A DNA stretch of 64,000 nucleotides from Intestinimonas butyriciproducens. Its GTDB lineage: Bacteria > Bacillota > Clostridia > Oscillospirales > Butyricicoccaceae. The stretch covers positions 1 through 64,000 of the forward strand of contig NZ_JACJKW010000005.1 of NCBI RefSeq assembly GCF_016901775.1, written 5' to 3'. Position numbers and translations under genes: made by a program. Within the stretch, counting starts at the first letter, position 1. Each line of letters starts with the position of its first letter. Positions 33,199 to 42,126 of this stretch are shown piece after piece. Under the pieces are notes generated by a model that did not search any database, was not told the DNA's origin, and was given only the letters and a program-made list of their open reading frames with translations.

Positions 33199-34509
33199 TT
33201 AAAAATCGTAATTTGATTGCTGGTTGGTCTCTTCCATCAGCTGAATGTTGATCTCATGGGTGATGCCCTGGCGATAGAAGGTCAGCTTCATGGTATCGCC
33301 TGCCTTGTGTTCGTCCCGCAGGGTGCAGGCGTCGGAGATGTTTTCCACCCGGATATCATCCACGCCGATGATCACATCCCCGGCAGCCAGGCCCTTGGCA
33401 GCGGCATCGCTTTCCGGCGCCACCTGATCCACCAGGATTCCCTGGGGAATGTTATAAAAGGCGGCAGCCAGGGAACTGATATTGCGCCCGCTGATGCCGG
33501 TGAGGGGGCGGCCGGACACATAACCCTTGTCGATCAGCTCTTCCACAATGGGCCCCACGGTGTTGCTGGGAATGGCAAAGCCCAGGCCCTCGGAATCTTC
33601 GCTGCTGATTTTGGCGCTGTTGACGCCGATGACCTGACCGTATTCATTGAGCAGGGCGCCGCCGCTGTTGCCTGGGTTGATGGAAGCGTCGGTTTGCAGC
33701 AAAACCATATTGCTGCTGCCCACCTGGATCTCCCGGTCCACAGCGGAGATAATGCCGGCGGTCACCGTGCCATTGAGCCCCAGAGGATTGCCGATGGCAA
33801 TGGCGGCTTCTCCCACTTCCACCTGGCTGGAATCTCCAAACTCAGCAACCGGCAGATTTTTGGCCTCGATTTTCAGCACGGCAATGTCACTTTTGGCATC
33901 GGTGCCGATGAGTTCGGCCGCATAAGTTTCTCCATCGTCCAGGGTGACGGCGATGCTGTCGCCTCCTTCCACCACATGGTTATTGGTGACAATATAGCCG
34001 TCCTCCGACAAAATGATCCCCGATCCGGTGCTGCTGGTGGAGTAGGTCTGGAAACTTTCGGTGATAACACCCACCACGGAGGGCCGCACCTTCTGCACCA
34101 CATCGCTCACATCTTTTACCACAAATCCGCCATCGCTGCTTTCGGGCTTTTCCTGGATTTCCATGGAGAAGGCAGAGTCCTCTGTGCTTTTCTGCGCCTC
34201 TTCTTCTTCTTCTTTCTGGGAGCCGACGCCATTGATAACGGCAGAAAGGCCGCCTCCGGAAGAGAGATCGGTCTCGGCCGATTTGGAAGGGACCTGGTTT
34301 GCATCGTTGCGCAGCAGCAGATACCCTCCGGCGCCGCCCACCGCCACCAAAATGGCGCAGACGGCACAGCCCCGGCGCAGACGGGCCCGTCGGCGCTTTT
34401 GGGCCAACACCTCTTCATAGCTGCGGTAAGAAGCAGCGTTGCGATAATAGTGAGGGGTGTGTTCCTGGAACTGGTCTTGGGAATCCTGGGGATCGTGGCG
34501 ATGGAACAT
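33199..34509 (-). CDS. htrA: HtrA/DegP-type serine protease with PDZ domain
   Basis: A 436-residue membrane-anchored trypsin-like protease for protein quality control outside the membrane. A basic cytoplasmic N-terminus of about 45 residues precedes one transmembrane segment (about 48-66) and an acidic linker. The protease domain carries the triad H178 (TNNHVVEG), D208 (SDIAVLK) and S282 (NPGNSGGALL). One PDZ domain fills residues about 330-425. The ATG at 34509 is preferred; a TTG two codons earlier is possible. It is the last gene of an operon with a response regulator and a kinase, 14 bases after the kinase. Confidence 0.93.
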   Translation of the reverse strand: MFHRHDPQDSQDQFQEHTPHYYRNAASYRSYEEVLAQKRRRARLRRGCAVCAILVAVGGAGGYLLLRNDANQVPSKSAETDLSSGGGLSAVINGVGSQKEEEEEAQKSTEDSAFSMEIQEKPESSDGGFVVKDVSDVVQKVRPSVVGVITESFQTYSTSSTGSGIILSEDGYIVTNNHVVEGGDSIAVTLDDGETYAAELIGTDAKSDIAVLKIEAKNLPVAEFGDSSQVEVGEAAIAIGNPLGLNGTVTAGIISAVDREIQVGSSNMVLLQTDASINPGNSGGALLNEYGQVIGVNSAKISSEDSEGLGFAIPSNTVGPIVEELIDKGYVSGRPLTGISGRNISSLAAAFYNIPQGILVDQVAPESDAAAKGLAAGDVIIGVDDIRVENISDACTLRDEHKAGDTMKLTFYRQGITHEINIQLMEETNQQSNYDF

Positions 34510-34523
34510 AGGCAATCTTCACC

Positions 34524-35981
34524 TCATAGGGATGTGGGGATGGTAAAACAAAATTCGGTCTGGCCGTCGCCGCTTTTGGCGTAGATATCGCCGCCATGAC
34601 GGCCTACCAGGGTCTTGACGATATAAAGGCCCAGGCCGGAGCTGGTGACTTTACTTCCACGGGACCGGTCGCCTTTGTAAAAGCGTTCGAAAATATGGTC
34701 GATGGCCTCCGGGCCGATGCCGGGGCCGGTGTTGACGATGTTCATCTGCATCTTGCCGCCTTTGGCCGACAGATAGATGATGATTTTTCCCGCCTGATCG
34801 GTGAATTTCACTGCGTTGTCCGTCAGGTTGTAGACCACCTGGAAGATGGCATCATGATCGGCGGAGATCTCCAGCTTGTCCGGGATGTCCAGCGTCAGGT
34901 CGATTTCTTTATCGGTGAGCTGCTTTTCAAAGCCAAGCACAATGCGGCGCACCATTTCGCTGATGTCAAAGGTGGTTTTGTTCAGGGCCCGCTCTCCCGA
35001 TTCCAGCCGGGAAACCTCCACCATGCTGTTGGCCAGACGGGAAAGACGGCGGATTTCCTCCGAAATGATCTTCAGGTAGTATTCCTGTTTTTCCGGCTTG
35101 ATGGTGCCGTCCAGGATGCCGTCGATAAAGCCGCCGATGGTGGTCATGGGCGTGCGCAGATCGTGGGACACATTGGCGATGAGGTCCCGCCGTTGGGTCT
35201 CCATATTCTCGATGGCATCGGCCATGTGGTTGAAGCTGATGGTCAATGCATACAGTTCATCCCGCCGCTTGGGCACGGCCACCCGGCAGCTGAAATCGCC
35301 GTGGGCAAAATTCCGGGCGGCAGCGGCAATGTTTTTCAATGGCCGGACGGTGCTGTCCACCATCACATAGGTGACCACCAGCACCACCAGAAAGACGATG
35401 AAGATCATCAGGATAAAGGTGCTGGAAATGTTGATGAACAGCTTGAGGGAAGAGTCAGCGGAAAGGGAGGCAAAGACCATGCCCAGCATTTGTCCATCCT
35501 CTCCGGAGGCGGGGATGCCCAAAGTGTAGTGGGGAGAGGTAAGGAGACCGGAAAAATTGCCCATTTCCGAAAAACGCCCCTCGTCCTGTACGGCTTTCAC
35601 AGCGTTCTGAGAGACCTGGGTCACATCTTCATGGGTATAGCAGCCCTCGCCGGTGGCAAAGAACAGAAGTTTTCCCTGGCTGTCACAGACAAAGAGGATG
35701 CCCCCCAGGTTTTCGGCCAGATTCACAATGCTGGCCCGGTACATATCATTGTAGGTTTGCAGACTGAAGCTGGAGCCGATCATATTGGGAGCGGTCTGCA
35801 TATAGGTGGTGGTGATGGAAGAGGCCCGCCGGGCCGCGGTATTCAGGGTTGCGTCCCGTTCTTCGGCGGCATAGCGGCTGATCTGATAGATAAAGGCTCC
35901 GCCCAACGCGGTGAAGCTGAGCATGACCACCAGGGAGTAAATGATAAAGTTTTTCAGAAAAATACTTTTCAGGCCCTTCAC
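34524..35981 (-). CDS. Sensor histidine kinase, partner of the 36012-36692 regulator
   Basis: A 485-residue membrane kinase with transmembrane segments at about 11-33 and 185-207 and a Cache-like extracytoplasmic region between them. A HAMP domain (about 208-262), HisKA with H273 in IANVSHDLRTPMTTIGG, and an HATPase domain with TGPGIGPEAIDHIFERFYKGD follow. The start appears to be GTG at 35981. It lies 30 bases after its response regulator and just before htrA, an arrangement like the secretion-stress CssRS or CiaRH systems that control htrA. The signal is not identifiable from sequence. Confidence 0.9.
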   Translation of the reverse strand: MKGLKSIFLKNFIIYSLVVMLSFTALGGAFIYQISRYAAEERDATLNTAARRASSITTTYMQTAPNMIGSSFSLQTYNDMYRASIVNLAENLGGILFVCDSQGKLLFFATGEGCYTHEDVTQVSQNAVKAVQDEGRFSEMGNFSGLLTSPHYTLGIPASGEDGQMLGMVFASLSADSSLKLFINISSTFILMIFIVFLVVLVVTYVMVDSTVRPLKNIAAAARNFAHGDFSCRVAVPKRRDELYALTISFNHMADAIENMETQRRDLIANVSHDLRTPMTTIGGFIDGILDGTIKPEKQEYYLKIISEEIRRLSRLANSMVEVSRLESGERALNKTTFDISEMVRRIVLGFEKQLTDKEIDLTLDIPDKLEISADHDAIFQVVYNLTDNAVKFTDQAGKIIIYLSAKGGKMQMNIVNTGPGIGPEAIDHIFERFYKGDRSRGSKVTSSGLGLYIVKTLVGRHGGDIYAKSGDGQTEFCFTIPTSL

Positions 35982-36011
35982 ATGCTCACCGCCCTTCCAT
36001 CCTGGGTATGA

Positions 36012-36692
36012 TTAGTTTTTGGTTTCGAATTTATAGCCCACGCCCCATACCGTTTTCAGCTCCCATTTGTCGCTGACGCCCGACAGTTTTTCCCTCAGGC
36101 GCTTGATGTGTACATCCACTGTGCGGGTGTCGCCGAAGTAATCAAAGCCCCACACATCGTCCAGCAGTTGGGAACGGGTGAATACCCGATTGGGGGAGGA
36201 GGCCAGGAAATAAAGCAGCTCGATCTCCTTGGGAGGAATTTCCATTTTTTGGCCTTTGACCACAATGTTGTAGCTTTCCTTGTCGATGATCAGGTTGTCG
36301 TATTCCAGCTTGGCCGGGGCGTCATCGTCGTCGAAGCGGCGCATGACCGCATGAATACGGGCGATGACTTCCCGCATTTCAAAGGGTTTGGTGATATAGT
36401 CGTCGGCTCCCAGCTCCAGGCCGGAGACCTTGTCGAAGGTTTCTCCTTTGGCGGTGAGCATGATCACCGGGGTTTTGGAAACAGCCCGGATCTCCTTGAT
36501 CACCTGCCAGCCGTCCATCTGGGGCATCATCACATCCAAAAGCACCAGATCCGGATGAATGCGCTTGAAGGCCCGCAGGCCCTCAGCCCCGTCGGAGGCG
36601 CTTTCCACTGTGTAGCCCTCCTGTTCCAGATACAGGCGGAGAAGTTCTCTGATATTTCCATCGTCTTCGATGATCAGCAGTGTTTTTGCCAT
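36012..36692 (-). CDS. OmpR-family response regulator of the htrA operon
   Basis: A 226-residue response regulator. The receiver has E9-D10-D11, phosphorylation site D53 in LLDVMMPQMDG, MLTAKGE and ADDYITKPFEM. The winged-helix C-terminus has PPKEIELLYFLA and RTVDVHIKRLREKL. The start at 36692 has AAAGGAG. It is the first gene of the regulator-kinase-htrA operon, and its probable promoter lies at 36801-36829. It probably controls htrA in response to misfolded or secretion-stress signals, by analogy with CssR and CiaR. Confidence 0.93.
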   Translation of the reverse strand: MAKTLLIIEDDGNIRELLRLYLEQEGYTVESASDGAEGLRAFKRIHPDLVLLDVMMPQMDGWQVIKEIRAVSKTPVIMLTAKGETFDKVSGLELGADDYITKPFEMREVIARIHAVMRRFDDDDAPAKLEYDNLIIDKESYNIVVKGQKMEIPPKEIELLYFLASSPNRVFTRSQLLDDVWGFDYFGDTRTVDVHIKRLREKLSGVSDKWELKTVWGVGYKFETKN

Positions 36693-36800
36693 AAAAAAGG
36701 CTCCTTTCCCGCCGCTGGATGTTCCAGCGGGGATGAATTGGGCGAAAGGATAAAAAGAACCTCCCGAAAAAGTGGAAGGGTGGCATTTTCGCTTGATTTT

Positions 36801-36829
36801 ATTATAATGTGTATCCCATTTGATTGCAT
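36801..36829 (-). promoter_or_regulatory. Promoter of the regulator-kinase-htrA operon
   Basis: On the minus strand: ATGCAA (36829-36824), a 17-bp spacer and perfect TATAAT (36806-36801), giving a leader of about 100 bases. Confidence 0.55.
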
Positions 36830-36893
36830 TAACAAAATGTAAACTAATCTTTGGGAAATTGAGGCCGCAGAGGGCTTTTTCCCGGTGATAGAC

Positions 36894-36922
36894 TTGCAGG
36901 GGAGGGGGAGAGCGGGTATAAT
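36894..36922 (+). promoter_or_regulatory. Sigma-A promoter of the YfcE-like gene
   Basis: TTGCAG (36894-36899), a 17-bp spacer, TATAAT (36917-36922), 35 bases before the start codon. Confidence 0.75.
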
Positions 36923-36956
36923 CGGGGAGACAGAACCACAAAAAGGAGGGTTTGAG

Positions 36957-37499
36957 ATGAAATGGATGATCGCATCCGATCTCCATGGGGCGGCAGGGTA
37001 TGTGCGCCGCTTGCTGGAGCGTTTTGAACAGGAGGAAGCAGACAGGCTGCTTTTGCTGGGGGATATCCTCTACCACGGCCCCCGCAATGATCTGCCCCCG
37101 GAATATGCCCCCAAGGAGGTCATCGCCCTTTTGACCCCTTATAAAGACCGGATCTTCTGCGTGCGGGGAAACTGCGACACCGAAGTGGATCAGATGGTGC
37201 TGCCCTTTCCCATCCTGGCCGACTATGCCGTTCTGAGCCAGGGAAACCGGCTGATCTACGCCACCCACGGCCATGTATACAATCCCCAGAACCTGCCGCC
37301 GCTGCAGCCGGGAGATGTGCTGCTGATGGGGCATACCCATGTGCCCATGGCCAAGGAGGAAAACGGGCTGCTCTTTTTGAATCCCGGCTCGGTGTCCATT
37401 CCCAAGGAACAAAGCCCTCACAGCTATATGATCCTGGAAGAGGGAACATTGAGCTGGAAAGACCTGGACGGGAAAACCTATCAGAGCCGCAGCCTCTAA
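36957..37499 (+). CDS. yfcE: YfcE-family metallophosphodiesterase
   Basis: A 180-residue calcineurin-like phosphodiesterase of the YfcE/MJ0936 family. Metal motifs in order: SDLHG (D8, H10), GDILYHGP (D38 region), RGNCD, THGH and MGHTHVP. The family hydrolyses phosphodiesters with Mn2+; a natural substrate is not established. The start at 36957 has an AAGGAGGG site; upstream in-frame codons lie in the promoter. It is monocistronic and closed by a terminator shared with the MATE gene. Confidence 0.9.
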   Translation: MKWMIASDLHGAAGYVRRLLERFEQEEADRLLLLGDILYHGPRNDLPPEYAPKEVIALLTPYKDRIFCVRGNCDTEVDQMVLPFPILADYAVLSQGNRLIYATHGHVYNPQNLPPLQPGDVLLMGHTHVPMAKEENGLLFLNPGSVSIPKEQSPHSYMILEEGTLSWKDLDGKTYQSRSL

Positions 37500-37500
37500 A

Positions 37501-37531
37501 CAAAAAAATCCCCCGGATGGGGGATTTTTTT
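37501..37531. terminator. Bidirectional terminator (yfcE / MATE)
   Basis: AAAAAAATCCCCC-GGAT-GGGGGATTTTTTT between convergent genes. Confidence 0.85.
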
Positions 37532-37552
37532 GTTATGGTATGATCTGAGAAA

Positions 37553-38941
37553 TCAGTGAATGGAAGCCACCGGTTCCGGTTCGGGAAGAGGTGCATCCTC
37601 CCGGGGCATTTTCCGGCGCACCCAGAAATAGCAGCCCAGATGGGCCAGGGCGGTGATGAACCAGGACACCGGGTAGGAAACATAGAGCATGGACAAGGTG
37701 CGGTTTGCAGCAAAAAGGGTGAAGATCCACAAAATACGCAGGCCGCAGGCGCCGGTGAGGGAGACGATCATGGGCAGAATGGAATAGCCCATACCCCGCA
37801 TGACGCCGGCCATCACATCCATGATGCCGCAGAGGAAATAGAGGGTAGCCACAAAGCGCATCCGCATGGTGCCATAGGCGATCACCTGGGGATCGCTGGA
37901 ATAGATGCCCAGAAGCTGGGTGTGCAGCAGCACGGCGGTGAGGCCCAGGCCCAGGCCCACAGCGGTGACCAGGGCCAGGCACAGACGCATCACCCGGCTG
38001 ATCCGGTGATACTGACGGGCGCCGTAGTTCTGGCTGGTAAAGCTGAGGGCGGTCTGATAAATGGCGTTCATGCCGTTATAGACAAAGCCTTCGATGTTGC
38101 TGGCAGCGGTGTTGCCCGCCATGGCCACCGAGCCGAAGGAGTTGACCGAAGACTGGATGAGCACATTGGAGATGGAGAAGATACATCCTTGCAGTCCGGC
38201 CGGCAGGCCCACCCGGACGATCTGCCACATTTTGTCCTTGTAGATGTGCAGCTTGTGCAGATCCAGATGACAGGGACCTTCCATTCGCATCAGGCACAGA
38301 AGGATCAGACCGGCGGAAACCACCTGAGAAATGACGGTGGCCAGCGCCACGCCATCCACATCCATGCCGCAGACGATGACGAAAAACAGGTTGAGCACCA
38401 CATTGATCAGTCCGGCCACAATGAGGAAATAAAGGGGACGCTTGGTGTCGCCCACCGAACGGAGGATGGCGGCGCCAAAGTTATAGAGCATGACTACCGG
38501 CATACCGCAGAAATAGATGCGCATATAGGTGGCGGACATATCGATCACATCGTCGGGGGTGCCCATCAGCTCCAGCAGAGGCCGGGCCAACAGCACGCCC
38601 ACGGCGATGAGAACCACGCCGCACAGCAGACTGAGGAGCACCGAGGTGTGTACCGCCTGGCTCACCTGTTCTTTTTCACCGGCACCGTAGTAGCGGGCCA
38701 CCAGTACATTGGCGCCCACCGAAAGGCCGATGAACACATTGATGATCAGGTTGATCAAAGCGCCGGTGGAACCCACGGCGGCCAGGGCCTGGCTGCTGGC
38801 GAAGCGGCCCACCACCACAATGTCTGCTGCATTGAAGAGAAGCTGCAGGATGCCGGAGAGCATCAGTGGGAAGGCGAAGATCAGGATTTTGCCCAGGAGC
38901 GGGCCGCGGCACATATCCACTTCATAGCTGCGTTTTGCCAT
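37553..38941 (-). CDS. MATE family efflux transporter
   Basis: A 462-residue multidrug and toxin extrusion carrier with about twelve membrane segments in two homologous halves. The N-terminal MLSGILQLLFNAADIVVVGRF and the matching second-half LPAGLQGCIFSISNVLIQSSV are the typical repeat starts. It exports cationic drugs or metabolites using Na+ or H+; the substrate is unknown. The start has an AAGGGGAT site and a good promoter at 39018-39046. The C-terminus is a short charged tail ending PVASIH. Confidence 0.92.
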   Translation of the reverse strand: MAKRSYEVDMCRGPLLGKILIFAFPLMLSGILQLLFNAADIVVVGRFASSQALAAVGSTGALINLIINVFIGLSVGANVLVARYYGAGEKEQVSQAVHTSVLLSLLCGVVLIAVGVLLARPLLELMGTPDDVIDMSATYMRIYFCGMPVVMLYNFGAAILRSVGDTKRPLYFLIVAGLINVVLNLFFVIVCGMDVDGVALATVISQVVSAGLILLCLMRMEGPCHLDLHKLHIYKDKMWQIVRVGLPAGLQGCIFSISNVLIQSSVNSFGSVAMAGNTAASNIEGFVYNGMNAIYQTALSFTSQNYGARQYHRISRVMRLCLALVTAVGLGLGLTAVLLHTQLLGIYSSDPQVIAYGTMRMRFVATLYFLCGIMDVMAGVMRGMGYSILPMIVSLTGACGLRILWIFTLFAANRTLSMLYVSYPVSWFITALAHLGCYFWVRRKMPREDAPLPEPEPVASIH

Positions 38942-39017
38942 AATCGATCCCCTTTCTTTGGGGCGTCCCGGGGCAAAAGCAGCGGGGCGCGAACCGTAAA
39001 AATTTTATGATGAAAAC

Positions 39018-39046
39018 ATTATAGCACGGTAAAGCCAAGGGGGCAA
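39018..39046 (-). promoter_or_regulatory. Sigma-A promoter of the MATE gene
   Basis: On the minus strand: TTGCCC (39046-39041), a 17-bp spacer and TATAAT (39023-39018). Confidence 0.6.
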
Positions 39047-39090
39047 CCGGCAGAAACAGGATGAAAGGGCGAGAAAATCCCCCGTCCCCC

Positions 39091-39119
39091 TTTACGAAAA
39101 GGGGGCAAATCGGTATAAT
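39091..39119 (+). promoter_or_regulatory. Sigma-A promoter of ychF
   Basis: TTTACG (39091-39096), a 17-bp spacer and perfect TATAAT (39114-39119), 73 bases before the start codon. Confidence 0.6.
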
Positions 39120-39191
39120 ATTCCTTACGAAGTCCCCTCCGCCCCCGGGAGGAAACGGACATGATCCATGGGGAGAAATGGCGGTTTTATT

Positions 39192-40286
39192 ATGAAACTC
39201 GGAATCGTGGGCCTGCCCAATGTGGGCAAGAGCACCCTTTTTAACGCACTGACCAACCTGAAGGCCCAGTCGGCCAACTATCCTTTCTGCACCATCGATC
39301 CCAATGTGGGCATCGTCAATGTGCCCGACAAACGGCTGGATGCGCTGGCAGAAATTTACCATCCCAAAAAAATCACTCCGGCCATCCTGGAATTTGTGGA
39401 TATTGCCGGTTTGGTCAAGGGCGCTTCCAAAGGAGAGGGGCTGGGAAACAAATTCCTCTCCCACATCCGTCAGGTGGATGTGATCGTTCATGTGGTACGC
39501 TGCTTTGAGGACAGCAACATCATCCATGTGGACGGCAGCGTGGACCCGGTGCGGGACATCGGCACCATCAATCTGGAGCTGGTGCTCTCCGACATCGAGG
39601 TGCTGGACCGGCGGATCGACAAGGCCCAGAAAGCCCTGAAGGGGGACAAGAAGTTTGCTCATGAGGTGGAAGTGCTCACCCGGCTGCGTCAGCACCTGGA
39701 AGAGGGCAACACCGCCCGTACCTTTGCATGCGATGACGAGGAGAGGGAGATCATCGAAGGCAGCGATCTTCTGTCCTATAAGCCGGTGATTTACGCCGCC
39801 AATATGGATGAAAGCGATATCGCTGGAGATTACCGGAGTAACCCTCTGTTCCAGGCGGTGGAGGAGTATGCCGCCACCGAAAACAGCAAGGTGCTGCCGG
39901 TGTGCGCCCGGCTGGAAAGCGAGATCTCCGAAATGTCTGCGGAGGATAAAGCCATGTTCCTCACCGAGTTGGGCTTTGAGGAATCCGGTCTGGACCGCCT
40001 GATCCGTGAATGCTACGATCAGCTGGGGCTGATCTCCTACCTGACAGCGGGTGAGCCGGAGGTGCGGGCCTGGACCATCACCAAGGGAACCAAGGCGCCC
40101 CAGGCTGCCGGCAAGATCCACACCGATTTCGAGCGTGGATTCATCCGGGCCGAAGTGGTATCCTATGAAAAACTGATGGAATGCGGTTCCTTTGCCGCCG
40201 CCAAGGAAAAAGGCCTGGTGCGTTCGGAAGGCAAGGATTATGTGATGCAGGATGGGGATGTGGTCCTCTTCCGGTTCAATGTGTAA
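39192..40286 (+). CDS. ychF: Redox-regulated ATPase YchF
   Basis: A 364-residue Obg-like P-loop ATPase, very close to the 363-residue E. coli YchF. G1 is GLPNVGKST at residues 8-16, and [17 protein letters not shown] follows as G3. The NMDES segment replaces the GTPase NKxD, which is why the family prefers ATP. A coiled-coil region and a C-terminal TGS domain ([14 protein letters not shown] onward) complete it. The protein associates with ribosomes and the oxidative stress response. The ribosome site of the ATG at 39192 is weak; an in-frame ATG at 39168 is less family-like. Its end overlaps the next gene by eight bases. Confidence 0.95.
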   Translation: MKLGIVGLPNVGKSTLFNALTNLKAQSANYPFCTIDPNVGIVNVPDKRLDALAEIYHPKKITPAILEFVDIAGLVKGASKGEGLGNKFLSHIRQVDVIVHVVRCFEDSNIIHVDGSVDPVRDIGTINLELVLSDIEVLDRRIDKAQKALKGDKKFAHEVEVLTRLRQHLEEGNTARTFACDDEEREIIEGSDLLSYKPVIYAANMDESDIAGDYRSNPLFQAVEEYAATENSKVLPVCARLESEISEMSAEDKAMFLTELGFEESGLDRLIRECYDQLGLISYLTAGEPEVRAWTITKGTKAPQAAGKIHTDFERGFIRAEVVSYEKLMECGSFAAAKEKGLVRSEGKDYVMQDGDVVLFRFNV

Positions 40287-40995
40287 TCCAAAAGGGGAGA
40301 AGGGAAGACGGTATTATGCCCTGGATGTGCTGCGGGGGCTTTCCATCCTTCTGATGGTGTTTTACCACTGGGGCTACGACCTGGTGCTTTATGGCCTGAT
40401 CCCCGCCTGGGTGCTGTACAATCCCTTGCTGGATGCCTTGCAGCTTTTGTTTGCTTCGGTGTTTGTGGCCATATCCGGGGCCTCCAGCACCTTTTCCCAC
40501 AGCAATGTGCGCCGGGGCCTGCGGATTCTGGCCTGTGCGTTGGCGGTAAGCGCCGTCACATTCTGGTTTGATCCTCAGGAGGCCATCCGGTTTGGCATTC
40601 TCCATTTCCTGGGGACGGCAGCGCTGCTCTATGCTCTGCTGGCTCCGGTGCTGCGCCGGTTTCCACCCAATCCGGTGCTGTGCCTTGTGCTGTTCTTCCT
40701 GACCCGGGCACTGACACAGCCCTATTATGGGGCGTATGGCCTTTGGTGGCTGGGTTTCCGCCGGCCGGAGTTTTCTTCGGCGGATTATTACCCTTTGCTG
40801 CCCTGGTTTTTTATGTACCTTTTCGGCGTGTGGCTGGGGGGATTTGTGAAAAGGGGAAAGATGCCCTCTTGGTTTTACCGTGTGCGCCTGCCTTTTCTGG
40901 AAAAGGTGGGAAGCCATACCTTGATCGTCTATCTGCTCCACCAGCCGGTGTGCATGGGGCTGACCCTGCTGCTGGTGAAGCTTTGCGGGAAGTAG
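40279..40995 (+). CDS. DUF1624 / heparan-alpha-glucosaminide N-acetyltransferase-like membrane protein
   Basis: A 238-residue membrane protein with about seven hydrophobic segments and the N-terminal YYALDVLRGLSILLMVFYHWGYDL. The conserved DxxRG and later HWxxD-like pattern are typical of the DUF1624/HGSNAT-like acyltransferase group. The C-terminal YLLHQPV also recurs in this superfamily. Members are thought to acetylate surface sugars or lipids across the membrane; none is characterised here. The ATG at 40279 overlaps the ychF stop, so translation is probably coupled; no strong ribosome site is present. Confidence 0.8.
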   Translation: MCNPKGEKGRRYYALDVLRGLSILLMVFYHWGYDLVLYGLIPAWVLYNPLLDALQLLFASVFVAISGASSTFSHSNVRRGLRILACALAVSAVTFWFDPQEAIRFGILHFLGTAALLYALLAPVLRRFPPNPVLCLVLFFLTRALTQPYYGAYGLWWLGFRRPEFSSADYYPLLPWFFMYLFGVWLGGFVKRGKMPSWFYRVRLPFLEKVGSHTLIVYLLHQPVCMGLTLLLVKLCGK

Positions 40996-41036
40996 CATTT
41001 TCTGTGTGAAAAGCTGAAACAGAGGAGGGGTGAGCG

Positions 41037-41237
41037 ATGAATGTTTCCATCCATATTTCCGGTTTGATTTTGTTTCTGGCCGGGGTGTTGTTTCTGGTGT
41101 CTGCCCTCATCTCCCGGCAGGTTTATCTCTATGCCGCCGGAGCGGTGTGCCTGATCTGCGGCCTGATCTGGATGCGGCCCCGGAGAAAAAAGAAAAGAGA
41201 ACCAAAAGAAAGCGGCGCCGGCCGGTATCTTTCCTGA
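41037..41237 (+). CDS. Small two-helix membrane protein
   Basis: A 66-residue protein with two hydrophobic helices (about residues 7-25 and 30-46), followed by a strongly basic RPRRKKKREPK tail. It has a good GAGGAGGGG ribosome site and lies 41 bases after the acyltransferase-like gene, so it is probably its operon partner. No family was recognised. The basic tail should face the cytoplasm. Confidence 0.7.
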   Translation: MNVSIHISGLILFLAGVLFLVSALISRQVYLYAAGAVCLICGLIWMRPRRKKKREPKESGAGRYLS

Positions 41238-41250
41238 AAATGCAATGGAA

Positions 41251-41285
41251 AACGGGAGAGGATCCTATGGTCCTCTCCCGTTTTG
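41251..41285. terminator. Bidirectional terminator (small membrane protein / spoIIQ)
   Basis: AACGGGAGAGGA and its complement around an 8-base loop, followed by TTTTG; A-rich on the other side. Confidence 0.85.
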
Positions 41286-41292
41286 TTATGCC

Positions 41293-42054
41293 CTATTCTC
41301 CCTGGATCAAAGTCATGGGGTCGATGAAGGCTCCGTCCTGGGTCACTTCCAGGTGGATGTGGGGAGCCATGGCGCTTTCGGTGGTCATGGTGCTGCCGCC
41401 TCCGCCCACCAGATCGCCCATCTTCACCGTATCGCCCTCTTCCACTGTGGCGTTTTTCATCAGCCCCCGCAAAGTGCTGACAATGCCATTGCCGTGGTCG
41501 ATGGTCACGCAGTAGCCGGTAAGGTCATCGTGGAAAACAGCGGTGACAGTGCCGTCGCCCATGGCGGTGACCTGTCCGCCATCCTCACAGGCAATATCCA
41601 CACCGCTGTGGACACGCCAGTCACCCATGGTCTCATCCTGAATCAGGGTGTCGCCGGAAAAGCCCCGCAGCACCTGGCCGCCCTGTACCGGATTGATGAA
41701 TTTTTCCGCCACAGGCGCTTCCGTCTGGGCGGCGGGCACATCCTCTTCCGGCAGGGAGGAAGGAGCGGCCTCTTCCTCCTGGGGCAGGGGCACAGGTGCC
41801 TCAGCGGTGCTTTCTTCCGGCTGGAGGGTTTCCTCTTCCTCCGGCTGGGAGATCTCCGGTGTTTTGGGAAGGGTGTCCACCTGGCTGCTGATCTGCAAAA
41901 GCTGGCTTTCTTCTTCCTGATTTCCTCCGGTGAAGAACAATACATAACCCGATACCCCGATGGCCGCGGCACACAGGGCAAGGATTATGTAAAATCCTTT
42001 GCCGGAGACGAAGTCCGATGCCTTTTCCATGAATCCCGAATGTTTTTGCTGCAT
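41293..42054 (-). CDS. spoIIQ: SpoIIQ-like M23 peptidase-domain protein
   Basis: A 253-residue bitopic membrane protein. One transmembrane segment (about 21-42) is followed by a long acidic Pro/Glu linker (46-115) and a LytM/M23 domain. The metal and catalytic residues H149 and D153 (HSGVD) and H232/H234 (HIHLE) are intact, unlike Bacillus SpoIIQ but as in clostridial ones. SpoIIQ in the forespore membrane pairs with SpoIIIAH across the engulfment gap. The gene directly follows spoIID on the same strand (72-base gap), the order seen in many Clostridia, which supports this name over a generic endopeptidase. Confidence 0.87.
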   Translation of the reverse strand: MQQKHSGFMEKASDFVSGKGFYIILALCAAAIGVSGYVLFFTGGNQEEESQLLQISSQVDTLPKTPEISQPEEEETLQPEESTAEAPVPLPQEEEAAPSSLPEEDVPAAQTEAPVAEKFINPVQGGQVLRGFSGDTLIQDETMGDWRVHSGVDIACEDGGQVTAMGDGTVTAVFHDDLTGYCVTIDHGNGIVSTLRGLMKNATVEEGDTVKMGDLVGGGGSTMTTESAMAPHIHLEVTQDGAFIDPMTLIQGE

Positions 42055-42126
42055 ATTGTAGCACCTCCGCCTGTAGTATTGCCTTCCCTGGGAGGGAGTA
42101 TACCCAATGGGGCGGAGAGAAATGTT

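Noticed and set aside
40252-40278. An upstream ATG at 40252 for the acyltransferase-like gene
   Set aside because: It would overlap ychF by 35 bases with no ribosome site; the ATG at 40279 overlaps by eight bases, consistent with translational coupling.
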